From positions 186,001-250,000 of the forward strand of contig NHNY01000008.1 of assembly GCA_002786065.1 (NCBI GenBank): 64,000 nt of DNA, written 5' to 3'. The notes beneath the pieces are model-generated. The model did no database searches, had not been told where the DNA came from, and saw only the letters and a list, made by a program, of their open reading frames with translations. The position numbers and the translations under genes were made by a program. This document shows positions 1 through 11,368 of the stretch, piece by piece (positions within the stretch are counted from its first letter, which is position 1; each line of letters opens with the position of its first letter). This DNA comes from Microcyclospora pomicola. Taxonomy: Eukaryota; Ascomycota; Dothideomycetes; Capnodiales.

Positions 1-1390
1 ATCATCTCGGCCAATCGCAACACAACATGTCTTATGAACCACGCCACATCGTCTCAACGATTCAGCAGCTATATCTCGATTCGCAGTCTCTCAATCAGCG
101 TTCACAACACTAAAACTCGGGCTGCACGAACACATCAGAAAGCCAGCAAATTCCCCATCCACGCATGAGCCTACATCCCCACCTGCAGACGACAGACGCC
201 ATGTCTCGATGCCGCCCAGCCAGCTATCAACGACATACGACCAATATCCGGACTCCACTCGGCATCAGATGGATTTGGCAGTCCTTTAGCACATCGATGC
301 CCAAGTCAACTCTAGCTGGTCGAAAGTCTGAAAGCACATTTTGATAAAATTGATCAATGCAAATCATCACCCTGCGTTGATGATAATACAACTCTCTACC
401 GCGCATGTCTCGCTCCACTTCGCTTTTGCTCGTAGAGTCACTCCACTCCTGACTTAATTATACAATTAGCCACTGTCCCACATACCACTTAGCACGCACA
501 CATCCCATGCCTCTGTCACGTATAAAGTCAAGCTCATCCCCCCCAAATCAATTCCGTGAACATACCAATGAACCCAGCGGACAGCATACAACTCTAATAC
601 ACAACACAGCGAGATCAGAGCACGACGGGGAGTGAAAAGGATGGTGATAAGATAGCAGATTTATTCGATTTAGTGAATACATAAAAGTACGTAAGATACT
701 CTCGACTCTCTCTGTCCTGGGCAATCTTTGCTCACCCGCCCAGCAGAGGTTTCGAAAACAAGAAATAGATCAGTCTGGTCAGAACAAGTCAACTTCGCTT
801 GTAAAGAGAACCTCAGATCGGAGAAGGAAAAAAGTGCGTTTGTGCTTCCACCTTGGAATTCTGGATCGATGTACGGAATCGTGCGCACCATGGCATTCCC
901 ACACATCAAGCTGTTCGGTCCTTTGAACTCCAACACATAAAGCAAAATATCAGCAACAGTAAGGATAGCCGACGAGATCGCTGTTCTTGCAGCCTCAAAG
1001 ATAGTAGCAGATCATGGCGGCAATAAGCAACTCGCGCTGCGGAAGTAGAGATGAGGAAAGACGTTATCCGCCCGTAAGTGATAACACGCTAAAGGAGACA
1101 GAGTAGTGGTAGTACAGTTTGAGCATGTGTCGGTGTTGCAGCTGTCCGAGGTGCGTCCATCCTTTGATGATGATAGTATGGATGGGCGTGGACGCGACTC
1201 GGTGGCGAGGTGCTGCGCAAGGATAGTAGACACCAGGCCAGAGACGTCGGAGTGGGTGAGGATGACTTGTAAATGAGACGGAGATGATGGTGAGGTCGAG
1301 AGCAGTGTGGCTCCTGAGAGTGGAGACGAGGGAGCGGCATGTATGCTTGCACACACGAACCGATCAAGACAGCAGTAGCAGTGGGCAGCT
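1..1390. other. gene-free left edge
   Basis: No convincing gene is seen in this stretch. The open frames are short, lack recognisable motifs and overlap one another on both strands. The last part (about 1000-1390) is presumably the 3' flank of the BTB gene that ends at 1391 on the minus strand. No tRNA, repeat array or mobile element was recognised. Confidence 0.5.
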
Positions 1391-2393
1391 CTAGCCTCTT
1401 CCGCTGGCAATGTCATCCTGTGTCGACACGCGAGGGTCAGTGAGAGGATACATAGGCAGGGATGTGACAGGACTTACAAGATGATTGACCATAGCGACAA
1501 ACAAGTCAAAGAACAGCGGACTACCGCCAGCCTCCATCTCCATCTGCATCGTGCCGCTGCGCTTGAACGTGTTGCGGCTACGGATGATGAGGGCGAGGTA
1601 GTGAGCTCGCAGCTTGGAGTCACTGGCAGGAGTGTTGGCGTACGCGAAGCGGGCCGACGAGAGGATGGTGCTGCACTGGACGCCCGACTGTAGGCCTTGC
1701 TTCTTGAGCGCGAGGCGTTGTAGTTCAGGGAGAGCGTAACGGTGAGCAGAGCACTGAGGGCGGAGTCAGAAGGACGTCGCGGCGATGGAGGGTCGGTATA
1801 CATACATAGATCATGGTGTCCTTGAGCACACTCCCACCAACACCGTTCGCGTGAATGGTACTAACGCTGCCAGGTCCATCGGCATCGTCCAGCAGCCAGC
1901 TTGCTCGCTTCTTATCGTAGATGAGCTTCGGAGAGTAGTCGCCTTTGTACAAGTATTCAAGCACTGCCGAGAAGACCTCGGGTTCCTCGTGAGGTAAGTC
2001 GACACGTTTCCCGGACGTTTCAAAGAATTGCGTGCGACACGCCTGCGCGAAGTGCTGTGACTTGGTCAAGACGTCTTCGTGGGCGGCGAAGAGGCGTTGT
2101 GAAGCGCCAACACTGATGGTGACGATGGCGGAGTTGAGATTGCTGGGGGTTGTCAGTGCTGTGGCAGTCTCATTCGGGTCGCTACTCGCAACTCACGGAG
2201 ATGTCGGGGCCGAGCTCTTGGTGGGTGAAGACGATGCGGGAGAGGGATGTGCTGCGTGATGTGTAGAGCTCTTCCTCGTCGGAGCGTACTCCTTGAACGA
2301 CTTCTGTTTCTTGGTGGCTTTTCCGGCTCGATACGAAAAGCTGTCTCGATGTGATTTGTTCTTGGTGGACATGGACATGCTGGTGGTGAACAT
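1391..2393 (-). CDS. BTB/POZ domain protein (4 exons)
   Basis: Four exons read 2393-2197, 2142-1806, 1753-1478 and 1417-1391. The three introns are 54, 52 and 60 bp with GTGAGT, GTATGT and GTAAGT donors, and every phase agrees, giving 278 residues. Residues about 1-65 are a basic, Ser-rich leader. A BTB/POZ fold follows: a strand ending in ISVGASQRLFAAHEDVLT, the FFETSGKRVDLPHEEPEVF segment, then LEYLYKGDY. The C-terminal part (IY, CSAHRYALPELQRLALKK, then a segment with FFDLFVAMVNHL) is strongly conserved in fungal BTB proteins of this class. Such proteins mediate dimerisation or act as Cul3 adaptors, but no substrate domain is visible, so the role is unknown. The start was taken at the first ATG of the leader frame; ATGs slightly downstream (MSMS) are alternatives. 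Confidence 0.85.
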
Positions 2394-3540
2394 GGCGGTG
2401 GAAAGGATGGGGTGAGGGAGGATCTGGATGAATAGGAGATGATACGAGGATCAAAGGCGACCAAAAGCGCAGCAGAGAAGGATGTGGAAAGCGAGGATAC
2501 TTATACTGCGCCCGTGACGGGGCACTGAGGCAACACCTCCCTTCCTAATCGGGAACCGCAGAGGCGGCGGACAGGACGGAGCGATATGAGTCTACGTTGG
2601 GTGGAAGTGCGAGGTGATGGGGGGGAAGCGAGGCGGCCGGGTGGCAGCCAGCGTAGGTTCGATGGGCAGAGCGCAGAGAGATAAAGTGGTCCGAGGGGGA
2701 GACGCGATTGGACGCGTAAAGTGGCCAGGTCGGCCAGCCTAGCGCGTTTCGTCCATCGCGATATCACGAGACCGGCACTAAGGCGAGCTGGGCCCATGAG
2801 TCAGGAAGGCAGAGACATTCATCCTGGTCGCGGCTGCCGGATCCCTCGCCGATGAGCGTTCGCCAGCGTCTGCTAGACCTCATCTGGCCGCGGCAGAGGA
2901 CATCCGTCACGCCGGGCTGAGGTCGGGCGGACGACAGGTCTGAATGTTCGATGGCCTCCTCTCCGTGCGATCCGAGGTAGAAGATTGTCGCGTCTGGCAT
3001 CGACTTCACGGCCGATAAATTATGCTGAGGTCCTCTCCCGACTTGGCTGGCGTCAGTATCAATTACGATCTGAGATAATGGCATGGTGTAGTCCCATCAA
3101 CAGGTTATGTCCTTGTGTGTAGGCGATATGAGTCGAAGTTCGTTTGGCAGGGTGCAGGGTACAGGAACGCTAGTGCCGTGATCAGTTCTAGCGTGCTTAG
3201 CCAGGAACGCCTTGCATGTGATGCGCTCCAAGCTTCTTGTCCGTCCGCATAATCATATGGAACATTTGTCAAGGAAGATTGTGATTCGTGATGCTGCTGG
3301 CAACGAGTGGCGAAAGGCTGGCAGAAGTCAATGGCAGATTAGTGCTCCAGGTGAACACTCGGTGACGCATGCTGATATGCCTGAAGCACCTGTTACATGT
3401 CATATAATCTGTGTTTTATTCAACATACCTCGATTGCTGCTCACAGCTTTAGTAAAGGCTTCATGGCCAGATCTATGGCCTTCTAGGTATATACGTAAGA
3501 CAATGTGAACTGCCTCTGACACGACGCCGAACACTCCCCT
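2394..3540. other. intergenic, promoter side of the BTB gene
   Basis: This is the upstream flank of the minus-strand BTB gene and the 3' flank of the decarboxylase gene that ends at 3541. Frames of about 100 codons occur on both strands but show no family motif, no splice-supported extension and no codon pattern typical of the neighbouring genes. Nothing else is recognised. Confidence 0.5.
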
Positions 3541-4509
3541 CTACCGCGGCGCCTTCACGCCCAACAACTTCTCCGCATTCTTATACGCAATCATCTCCAA
3601 CTGCTCCCTCGTCACCAACCCGCTCTCCTCCAACTCCGTCATCCAACTCAACCCCCACTCGTTCTTCGCGAAGGGGTAGTCCACACTGTAGAGGATATGG
3701 TCCATCTTGGTGTTGGCCAGGATGCACCGCAGCGGATCCAGACTCCACACCCCGGAGGTCGTCAGCCAGATGTTCTCGTCCCAGACCTGCTGGAACTTGC
3801 GCTCGCGCTCGCCCCACCGCACCGACAGCTGGTTGATGCGGCCCAGCATGAATGGCAGCATCTCGCCGAAGTGGCCGACGATCAGCTTGAGCTTGGGGAA
3901 GCGGTCGAAGACGCCCGCGGCGAAGAGCCGCAGCGTGTGCAGCCCGACCTCCGAGTGCCAGCCCCAGCCTGAGGCGCCGAGACTGAGCGCCGCACCCTGG
4001 CTGAAGTTCCCTTGGTAGCGGGGGTTCATGTCGTCCGACGGCCAGGTGGGGTGGATGTACAGCGGCACGTCGAGGGTTTCGAACGCCCGCCACATCACGT
4101 CGTACTCCGCGCCGTCGAAGTACCGGCCGTCGACGTGGTTGTCGACCAGCGCGCCGACGAAGCCGTGCTGCTTGACGACCCGTTCGAGCTCCGCCGCAGA
4201 CGCCGCGGGGTCTGCGACGGGCAGCACCGCGAACCCAGCGAAGCGTGAGGGATTCTTCTGGATGTGTGTCGCCAGCTGGTCGTTCGCTTGACGGGCCTGG
4301 TCGGCGGTGATCTTGCCTGGGGCGTGCGAGACGATCTGCATCGAGATCTTATTCTTGTCCATGCTTTCGAGCCGCACATCTCCCACGTCGGTGAGTGCTT
4401 CTTGCAGACCGGGGATGTGCTTGAGCTGCTCGACGTAGTCGACATCGCGGCCGTTAGCAATCACCTCGGACAGGAAGTGCTCTTCGAGAGTGATGGTGGG
4501 AAGTGCCAT
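3541..4509 (-). CDS. amidohydrolase-2 family decarboxylase
   Basis: A single-exon gene of 322 residues in the ACMS-decarboxylase/gamma-resorcylate decarboxylase branch of the amidohydrolase superfamily. These enzymes remove CO2 non-oxidatively from hydroxylated aromatic or related acids in the cytosol using a divalent metal. The expected ligands are visible: the E9-x-H11 pair in the TLEEHF start, H153 in YIHPTWP, H213 in VGHFGEM and the catalytic Asp D277 in YSVDYPF. Length is normal for the family. The frame stays open upstream to 4740, but the ATG at 4509 (MALPTITLEEHF) places the ExH motif at the N-terminus as in relatives, so it was chosen. The substrate cannot be told from sequence: 2,3- or 2,6-dihydroxybenzoate, salicylate-type acids or a pyrimidine carboxylate are all possible. 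No aromatic-degradation cluster surrounds it. Confidence 0.9.
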   Translation of the reverse strand: MALPTITLEEHFLSEVIANGRDVDYVEQLKHIPGLQEALTDVGDVRLESMDKNKISMQIVSHAPGKITADQARQANDQLATHIQKNPSRFAGFAVLPVADPAASAAELERVVKQHGFVGALVDNHVDGRYFDGAEYDVMWRAFETLDVPLYIHPTWPSDDMNPRYQGNFSQGAALSLGASGWGWHSEVGLHTLRLFAAGVFDRFPKLKLIVGHFGEMLPFMLGRINQLSVRWGERERKFQQVWDENIWLTTSGVWSLDPLRCILANTKMDHILYSVDYPFAKNEWGLSWMTELEESGLVTREQLEMIAYKNAEKLLGVKAPR

Positions 4510-5184
4510 GTTGAATTCAAGGTGGTCCTGCCACTGTGTTATATGGATGCCCGGTGTGCCGTTCTCTTCTCGGTCTTGTGAAGTTATCAGCTGTACCTTG
4601 CATGTAGGATTGGTGTTGGATGACGTCGCAGCAAGTCCCCCACCAGCGGTGAAGCATAATTGCGAGCACCAGTGCATGTGCTTCTCGCCTTTGGCAATGG
4701 TCGAACGAAACATACCTAGGGTACTGACATGACTTCTCAATTGAGATGATCATGTACTCACTTGGAGTGAAGAGTAGCGTTGTCGCGTCCGATCCACAAT
4801 TCTCATAATGCATCATCTTTCAATGATTTTACTGTTCAATCATCTCCAAACATCATGTATGCTATACGAGGTCGTTCTTGAAGGTACGAGATGATCAAAT
4901 TGCGTTTCGGGTAACGAATATCTGCGGTCTTCATCACTGACTCTACGTAAAAGTGGAAAAGGGCGGTAGACGCCATGCCAGCTACATGTAGCTGTTCTGA
5001 ACAATCTTGGGGTATCATCGCGGCCGTACAGTCAGGCCGTCTTCGTCATCATCGTCTCTTTCTCCTTCGCCATATCCAAATCGTGCCCATCATGCCGAGC
5101 CTGCCAAGGGAAATTTGTTCATAAAGTAAAGAATGACTGGTGTGATCGGTAGTGGGTCACACTTCCGAAGTTGGAGCGAGGGTT
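4510..5184. other. intergenic between two minus-strand genes
   Basis: Promoter region of the decarboxylase and 3' flank of the coiled-coil gene. Short frames only; an in-frame open extension of the decarboxylase runs to 4740 but its sequence looks non-conserved. No repeat or RNA gene seen. Confidence 0.5.
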
Positions 5185-7644
5185 TCACTTTGCTAATGCT
5201 CTCTTTAACGCCTCCTCGTCCAGCTTCCTAACGATCGGTGCGTGCACGACGCGAACCTCTGGACCAAAGCCAGGGATGGGTCCTGCTTGATTGATGCCGG
5301 GCATACGCATCTTGGGTTGTTTAGGGGTACTTTGAGGGTCGTCTGCCGCTCTCTCGCTGCTAGGAGTTGACGAGAGCACGCTTGGGGGCCTGCCCAAGGT
5401 GCTGCTTTGTGTAGGGTCATCCACAGCGACAGTGGGTGTGGGCGATGCGCCCCATCGTCCAAAGATCCAACCGCTAGCTTTTTTGCTGAGCGTAGGTCGA
5501 TTCTGCTGTCTCTGATCGGCAGCCATACCTCTGAGCAGATTATGACCTGTATCTGTTGGCCGAGAGAATGTAGCCGCATGCATGCCGTGAGCATTTGCTC
5601 CAGTGATGCTTGCCTGGCTTGAGAAAGAGCGGCCATAAGGAGTCAAAAGCTGAGAAGGACGGGATTGCAAAGTGTGAATATCCATCCCAGAGACCGAAAG
5701 GAGGGATTCGTGGGATGCCGCGCGGCGTAGGGTCGGCTTGTAGATGTCCACCCCACCAAATTGATGGTCAAGTTCATCATCCGTCAAGCGCGAGGTGGGT
5801 ACTGAATTATGGGTTTCGTGTAACGATCGTTCCAGGTCTGGCGAGCTCGAAGCCTCCCATCCGTCCTCCTTTTCTTCTGCAATGGCCTCATGTTCACTCA
5901 TACCTTCCACCTCAGGTAGCTGCTCGAAACTTGCATCAAGTATTGGACCGAGCACAAGGCGATTGACGCTTGGGTTTATCCCACCTCGCTGGATCACTGG
6001 GGCGCTCCGGGTCCGAAACGAACCAAAAGAACCTCTCTTCGTACGGGCAGGGCCAAACACTGGTGACCCAGGCTCGTCGGTGTCTGGCGTCGTTGGACGT
6101 GAAGATTCATAGCCTACGTCACTGAAGACACGATCGTACATGGATGATGTTCGATTGGTGGATGACTGTGGTGAACTTGGTCCGGAAGTCTCAGGCACAG
6201 AGTGGTATGTCTGGCCAGACATGGTAGACAGTGTTGACAATCGTTTCCTGTGATTTGGGATCTGAGGTACACTTACAGCGGTCTGCTGAAGAATAGTGGC
6301 CATCGATGATGGTGTGCCCAGTGACACGGAAGAGCGTGGGGTGCTGTATCCGGAGGAGTAGCCAGATGCCAAAGACCCATAGCGCTTCTTCTTTACGCGT
6401 CGAGGCGGTGCCGCTTTGCTGGGATTGACAGAAGGCGCATGATAGTGATGATGCACGTGCAACTCTTGAGATGTCGCCCTCTTCATTTCCTCCCTAAGAT
6501 CTTTGCAACCTGCCGCACCTTGAGTGTGATTATCCTGGGATGGGGTTCCGACGTCGTCGGCCGGTCCGTGGTCCAGCAATCTATTTCGTAAAGCTTCAAC
6601 CTCATCGTTAGAGGTCTGAAGCATTTCTCGAAGCTCCACAATACCCATTTGCAGATTGGCGTTGTCCTGGAGGATGTCTTTGACAAAGTGCGACACTACA
6701 TTTGGTGCGCCGCCCTCCTTGCTCGCCGTCTTGGTCGCAGCAGCACCCTTTAACCTTCCGGCAGCAGAGTTCAACTCGCTTTCCACAGCATGTCGCCGCT
6801 GCATACGTGCCACCACCTCGGCATGGCGTTCCCTCTCTACTTTTGATTCCTGTTCGATACTTTCAAATTGCTCTTGCAACGTAGCCAATGTTCTTTCTGC
6901 TTGTTGCCATCGCCGGACAGCAGCTCTTTCAGATTCATTCTTGGCTTCCAAAGACTCCTGCCATTGCGATTGTTGCTGTTCGTATTCCGCCAGCTCCTGC
7001 TCCAGTCGTGCTGTACGTCCAGCTAAGTGCGAGAGCTTCTGAAGTTCTTGCTGGGCAGAAAGCAGGGTTGCTTGCAGGGCGGTGACATGCGCGTCCGATT
7101 CGGCACTTTCGGAGTTGAGCACTTCGAGCTGATCGAGCAAGCTGCGATTGTCTTCGATGACCGACGCGTTCTCGCGCTCCAATACTTGCTTCTCAGTCTC
7201 CAGGGAATCAATCTGTGCCATCATTGCCGTGCGTTCGCGGTCCGAGTCGGCGACATATGCCTCATGTCGTGTCAACAGAGCCTGCAGTAGACGTGTTAGC
7301 AGTGACAAGGTACCATTTGGCTTCGCTTGCGTTCCGAGTGTGTCCGTCAAGCTTTTTCATGTGGTCGATCGCCGTATCCGCCATCCGCCAGACTTAGCGA
7401 CACAGCGCTGAAACAGCAAATGTATAACACGCGGGCACTATTGCAGAAGTACACGTACCGAGCCCAGTTTGGCAGCTTGCCGCACGTCGCCTTCTAGATC
7501 GTGAAGTACTGCCTGGTTATGTTCCAAGTAGACGCAGCTCGTATCACCGCAACAGCAGCGTAGGATGGGCGGCGTGCTGAGGTTGGCGCCGAGCTCATGT
7601 TGACCGTACGATGCCATAAACTGCTGCACAACGTCGTCGGCCAT
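5185..7644 (-). CDS. coiled-coil protein with Cys-rich N-terminus
   Basis: Two exons, 7644-7459 and 7281-5185, are joined by a 177-bp phase-0 intron (GTACGT donor, CTGCAG acceptor), giving 760 residues. The short first exon carries a compact motif, CCCGDTSCVYLEH (about residues 30-42), that could bind zinc. The join LGS/ALLTRHEAY matches what I recall of this fungal family. Residues about 65-330 are heptad-rich coiled coil (Glu/Gln/Leu/Arg). Next come a histidine run (HVHHHYHAPS) and a basic patch (PRRVKKKRYGS), then a long Ser/Thr/Pro-rich disordered tail with an acidic segment (EAIAEEKEDGWE). The domain order suggests a scaffold or cytoskeleton-associated protein, but this is only an inference and I do not recognise a named function. 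Conservation in ascomycetes is recalled, not tested here. Confidence 0.8.
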
Positions 7645-9568
7645 GCTGTGTAGGTACAGCCGGAAGTTTGCTGGTAAAGTGATGCCCGCGCATCATATCC
7701 GTAGGTTGTGTCGCGTCGTAGCAGGAGGCAGCGACCTGTCGTGAAGAGGTGGAGAGGAAAGAGGAGGAGTGCTTCCCAGCCACCGCCAGCGATGACCAAG
7801 TCGAGTGACAACAAACACCCGACCGCCCGTGTGGGTGGGCGGGCAGTCGAGATACCACGTGAACAGCTCGGGGAGGACCGTAACCTTATTTCCATGTCTG
7901 CTTGCATTCCTGGTCATCCATACTGCTACGTTATCTATCTTGAAGTGCCAACACTGCTTGAGTTCGCTGTTATCGCCTTATGGAATGTGTCTGAGCGTCA
8001 GTAGCAACATTGCTGTATTCCTGTTGTAAGAGGTCGGTGGTTTGCGAAAATACCTACCAATGTTGCGGCACGCCGCACAACGCCCTTAGGAGCGCTCGCA
8101 TCTGGATGCCAGGATTGGAGGACCCTCTGAAATTCCAGGCACGGTCATGCAGGTACGCGGTGTCTAAAGGATGGAAACATATGCATACGCTTGAGCAGTT
8201 TCATGAATCGCGACCACCTCTTTGCCCTCCATTATCCATCGAAGGCATACGGATCGCGAACAGAGAGCTTTAGCGCCTTCCAACGCAGCCACAGTTCTGT
8301 TCGAAACACTCATACCCTACTATCTGAGATACAATCTCCCTGGGCACCGGAGCACGGTGTCTATGGAGTGTAACAACGACAACTTGGCCAAAGGCTAGTG
8401 CGCGATAGCAAATTGATATGCCTGTATGCCATTTATCCTGATAAGCCTGTTTTCACCGATCAGGAGTAAGTAGCGACATCGTGGCGATGATGCTCGAAGT
8501 ATATTCCGCGAAACCAGCAGCATGTTTGGATGTGGCCAAACTGCACGTCATCATGCATTAAACCACATCGATACTGCTGTGTGCTGTCCAGCACATCCTG
8601 GATCCAAACCGTCCCTGCGTCAACGATGTGCGTAGAGGTGTTGATGCTAGACGAGCATGCTAGGTCCCGAAATGTGGTGAAAGCGCAGCGCATCGGTGAT
8701 CGGACCAGCCAAGCGCAGAATCTACAGTGCCAGCTCAGCGACGATGTCACTGACATGATTGGAGTCCGCGGGCAAACGTGCTAGGATTCGTTCTTCTCGT
8801 TTTCCTCATTCATCGGTCCACAAAGATCATACCCCGGAATTCGACTGCATGGCACGGCGCAGACATGGTTGTCCAGCGCCATGTGCTGGCTACCGGTCCA
8901 TGCTTCGGTCATGGCCGGCTCGTGGCTGACGCTGGCTGAGCACAATGCAAGGCTTTCAGCTGAATCGAGACTACATATGAAAGGGATTGTTTGCTGTAGC
9001 ATTTAGGTTGCTCGCAACTGTTGACAGTCTCCAATACTCGATACCACCTCGATGGCTGCCATATTCACTGTGTCGTCACTGCTAAATCAACTAATCTGCT
9101 CACGCGACTACATACTGGAACAAGTGCCTTGCCGTCAATCTAGCCAGGTTCTAGCTGCCGATTCCAGATCTTGGCAGCGTCACCCATCCATGACGTTCCG
9201 AACTTTAGCGTGGCAGAAAGATTTGCTCACGCGACTCTTAACCTGTTCCGTGCCCCACGTTCATTGCATTTTCCACTCATCTGCTATCTTCTTTCACGCC
9301 TCGCGCTGGTCCCGCTCACTGTCGCCATACTACGGTCGTTTTCATCCAGCCGCTTGTGATCATTGGAGTCTTGTGTATCCCAACATCATTCGAAGTCTTC
9401 GGATTCGGTTCCAAGGCTGACGGCTGACAACGGAAGGTCTGAGCTTTCACGTGTTATCATCAGGGGATTGGCTGGGCCAGCGAACATAACGCACAACACT
9501 TTGCGAAACGTAGATTTCTGAACCACTCTTCTTCCTTCCCTTCCAACTCCTCTCCCACGGCAGCGACC
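7645..9568. other. divergent intergenic region of 1.9 kb
   Basis: Lies between the minus-strand coiled-coil gene and the plus-strand lipase gene, so it must hold both promoters. The last 60 bases before 9569 are pyrimidine-rich (CTCTTCTTCC-type runs), as is common just upstream of fungal start codons. No protein family motif was found in the small frames on either strand. Confidence 0.5.
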
Positions 9569-11368
9569 ATGTCTTCGTGGTTTACGGGCTGGAACCCTAT
9601 CAAATACTTCCCAGAATATAACGGACCGTACGCCGTTGGTACCGTCGACGTCGAGATCCCGATTTCCGATCTGCCTGCTTGTTCCGATCTGCCCGAAGAT
9701 GCGCAACCTACGATCGCCTTTCGCATGTTCTATCCGTGTGTAAAACCTTCAAGCGGAGAAATCGATCGACCTGTGCGATGGATTCCTTCGCCTCAAAGAG
9801 AGACGATGGCTTCGTTTGCCAAGTTTCTGGGTCTGCGAGACAGGGTGGCAGGTGCTATCTCATATCTACCACAGCAACTGTACTGGATCAAATTGCCAGC
9901 ACATCGAAATGCGAAACTTCTCGACCCGCCCACAAGCAAGGGCAGATGGCCAGTGACGGTTTTCAGTCATGGATTGGCAGGCAGTCGAAATGCTTACAGT
10001 CAGATCTGTGGAGACCTCGCGAGCAACGGTATGATTGTTATCGCGCTTGACCACCGAGACGGTAGCAGCCCAATTCAATACGTCCGCGCAACCACCACGA
10101 CCGAAGCACATATCGTGGATCCTGTGAAGATTCCGCACAATCCGGTGACGCAAGAAGTGTATGATGGACGGGACAAGCAGCTCCGAATCAGACTATGGGA
10201 GATCTCTCTGGCGTACGAGGCACTGATGAAGATTGATGCTGGTCAAGAGGTGGAGAATTTGGACAGCAACACCAGTCGTATTCGCAAAGAGCGCGTGGAG
10301 GTGCTGTGGCAATTCGCGGACATGCTGGACATCCATCGGCCTGGCAAAGTGACATGGGCAGGGCACTCCTTCGGTGCTGCGACGACTGTGCAGCTGTTGA
10401 AGAGCATATTTTACCACAAAGAAAGAACACAGGAGGACGGACGAGCGCTCATCACACCCAAAGCAGATGCAGCGATTATTGGACAAATTATGCCGGAATC
10501 CCCGACTCTGCTGTTGGACATGTGGGGGCTGCCTCTCCAGTCACCCGATCAGAAATTCCTCTGGGATAGACCGCTGCCATCATACACGGTTGGTGGACCT
10601 AATGGCTCGAACGTAATTTCTATACTCTCGGAAGCCTTTCAAAACTGGGAGGACAACCTGAATGTCAACAAGCACATTGTAGCCGAGCCATCGCGATCAC
10701 GACGACCATCGATTGCCCCTCGATTGACCCGCGAGAAGGGCAAATTACTGCCACCTTGGGCGCGGCTACGTGCGCCTTCTCCATCATCAGATTCTGGATA
10801 TGTTTCGGAGATCTCGCGCACCTCGATTTCGATTCTGAGTCGGCAGCGAAGCAGATCGTCTATGGCCACCAAATCATCGAGTGCTCCCTCGAATGCCGTG
10901 TCGCAGAAGAGTAGCCCAGAACGAGAAGCCAGCGCAGCGAAGACGGAAGGTCCACATATCTTCTACATCCAGATGAGCCAGCATTTCAACCAGTCCGATT
11001 TCGGAGTACTCTTCCCATGGATTGCCAAGCGCGTCACCAAAGCTGAAGAGCCCGAGCGTGTCATTCAGCTCAACACCCGCGCGATGGTGCAAGTCCTGCG
11101 GGAGAATGGCATCGAAGTGCCTGGTGAAGACGACAAAGAGATACTCGACAAGAACGGCGATATACGACGATGGATCAACATCCCCATGTCCGACCATCAA
11201 GCAACGGACGCTGGCGCGTTGGAGACGGTGAATCGGAAATTGTCCATCACCTCGATGAAATGCATTGCTGTTCCCCGACCGCCTCCGCGCGAGAGCATGA
11301 CCATGGGTCAGCGCACGATGAGCTACAACATGGAGGCCCAGCTCGAAATGCAAGTGTCCAGCTTGTGA
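9569..11368 (+). CDS. PAF-acetylhydrolase-like phospholipase A2
   Basis: Intronless gene of 599 residues resembling the plasma/type-II platelet-activating-factor acetylhydrolase family, which releases short or oxidised acyl groups from the sn-2 position of phospholipids. It has an alpha/beta-hydrolase fold: strand and oxyanion loop VTVFSHGLAGSRNAYS (about 129-144), the DHRDGS turn (161-166), the nucleophile elbow WAGHSFGAA with Ser267, the acid candidate Asp317 in LLLDMWG, and a C-terminal His in SDHQATD. A Ser-rich, basic insertion separates the Asp region from the C-terminal His region; it looks disordered and is a plausible phosphorylation region. No signal peptide or membrane segment is visible, so the enzyme is probably cytosolic. 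Substrate and biological role in fungi are not established by sequence. Confidence 0.87.
   Translation: MSSWFTGWNPIKYFPEYNGPYAVGTVDVEIPISDLPACSDLPEDAQPTIAFRMFYPCVKPSSGEIDRPVRWIPSPQRETMASFAKFLGLRDRVAGAISYLPQQLYWIKLPAHRNAKLLDPPTSKGRWPVTVFSHGLAGSRNAYSQICGDLASNGMIVIALDHRDGSSPIQYVRATTTTEAHIVDPVKIPHNPVTQEVYDGRDKQLRIRLWEISLAYEALMKIDAGQEVENLDSNTSRIRKERVEVLWQFADMLDIHRPGKVTWAGHSFGAATTVQLLKSIFYHKERTQEDGRALITPKADAAIIGQIMPESPTLLLDMWGLPLQSPDQKFLWDRPLPSYTVGGPNGSNVISILSEAFQNWEDNLNVNKHIVAEPSRSRRPSIAPRLTREKGKLLPPWARLRAPSPSSDSGYVSEISRTSISILSRQRSRSSMATKSSSAPSNAVSQKSSPEREASAAKTEGPHIFYIQMSQHFNQSDFGVLFPWIAKRVTKAEEPERVIQLNTRAMVQVLRENGIEVPGEDDKEILDKNGDIRRWINIPMSDHQATDAGALETVNRKLSITSMKCIAVPRPPPRESMTMGQRTMSYNMEAQLEMQVSSL

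Noticed and set aside
4510-4740. In-frame N-terminal extension of the decarboxylase to 4740
   Set aside because: The metal-binding ExH motif sits at the normal position when starting at 4509; the extension is not family-like.
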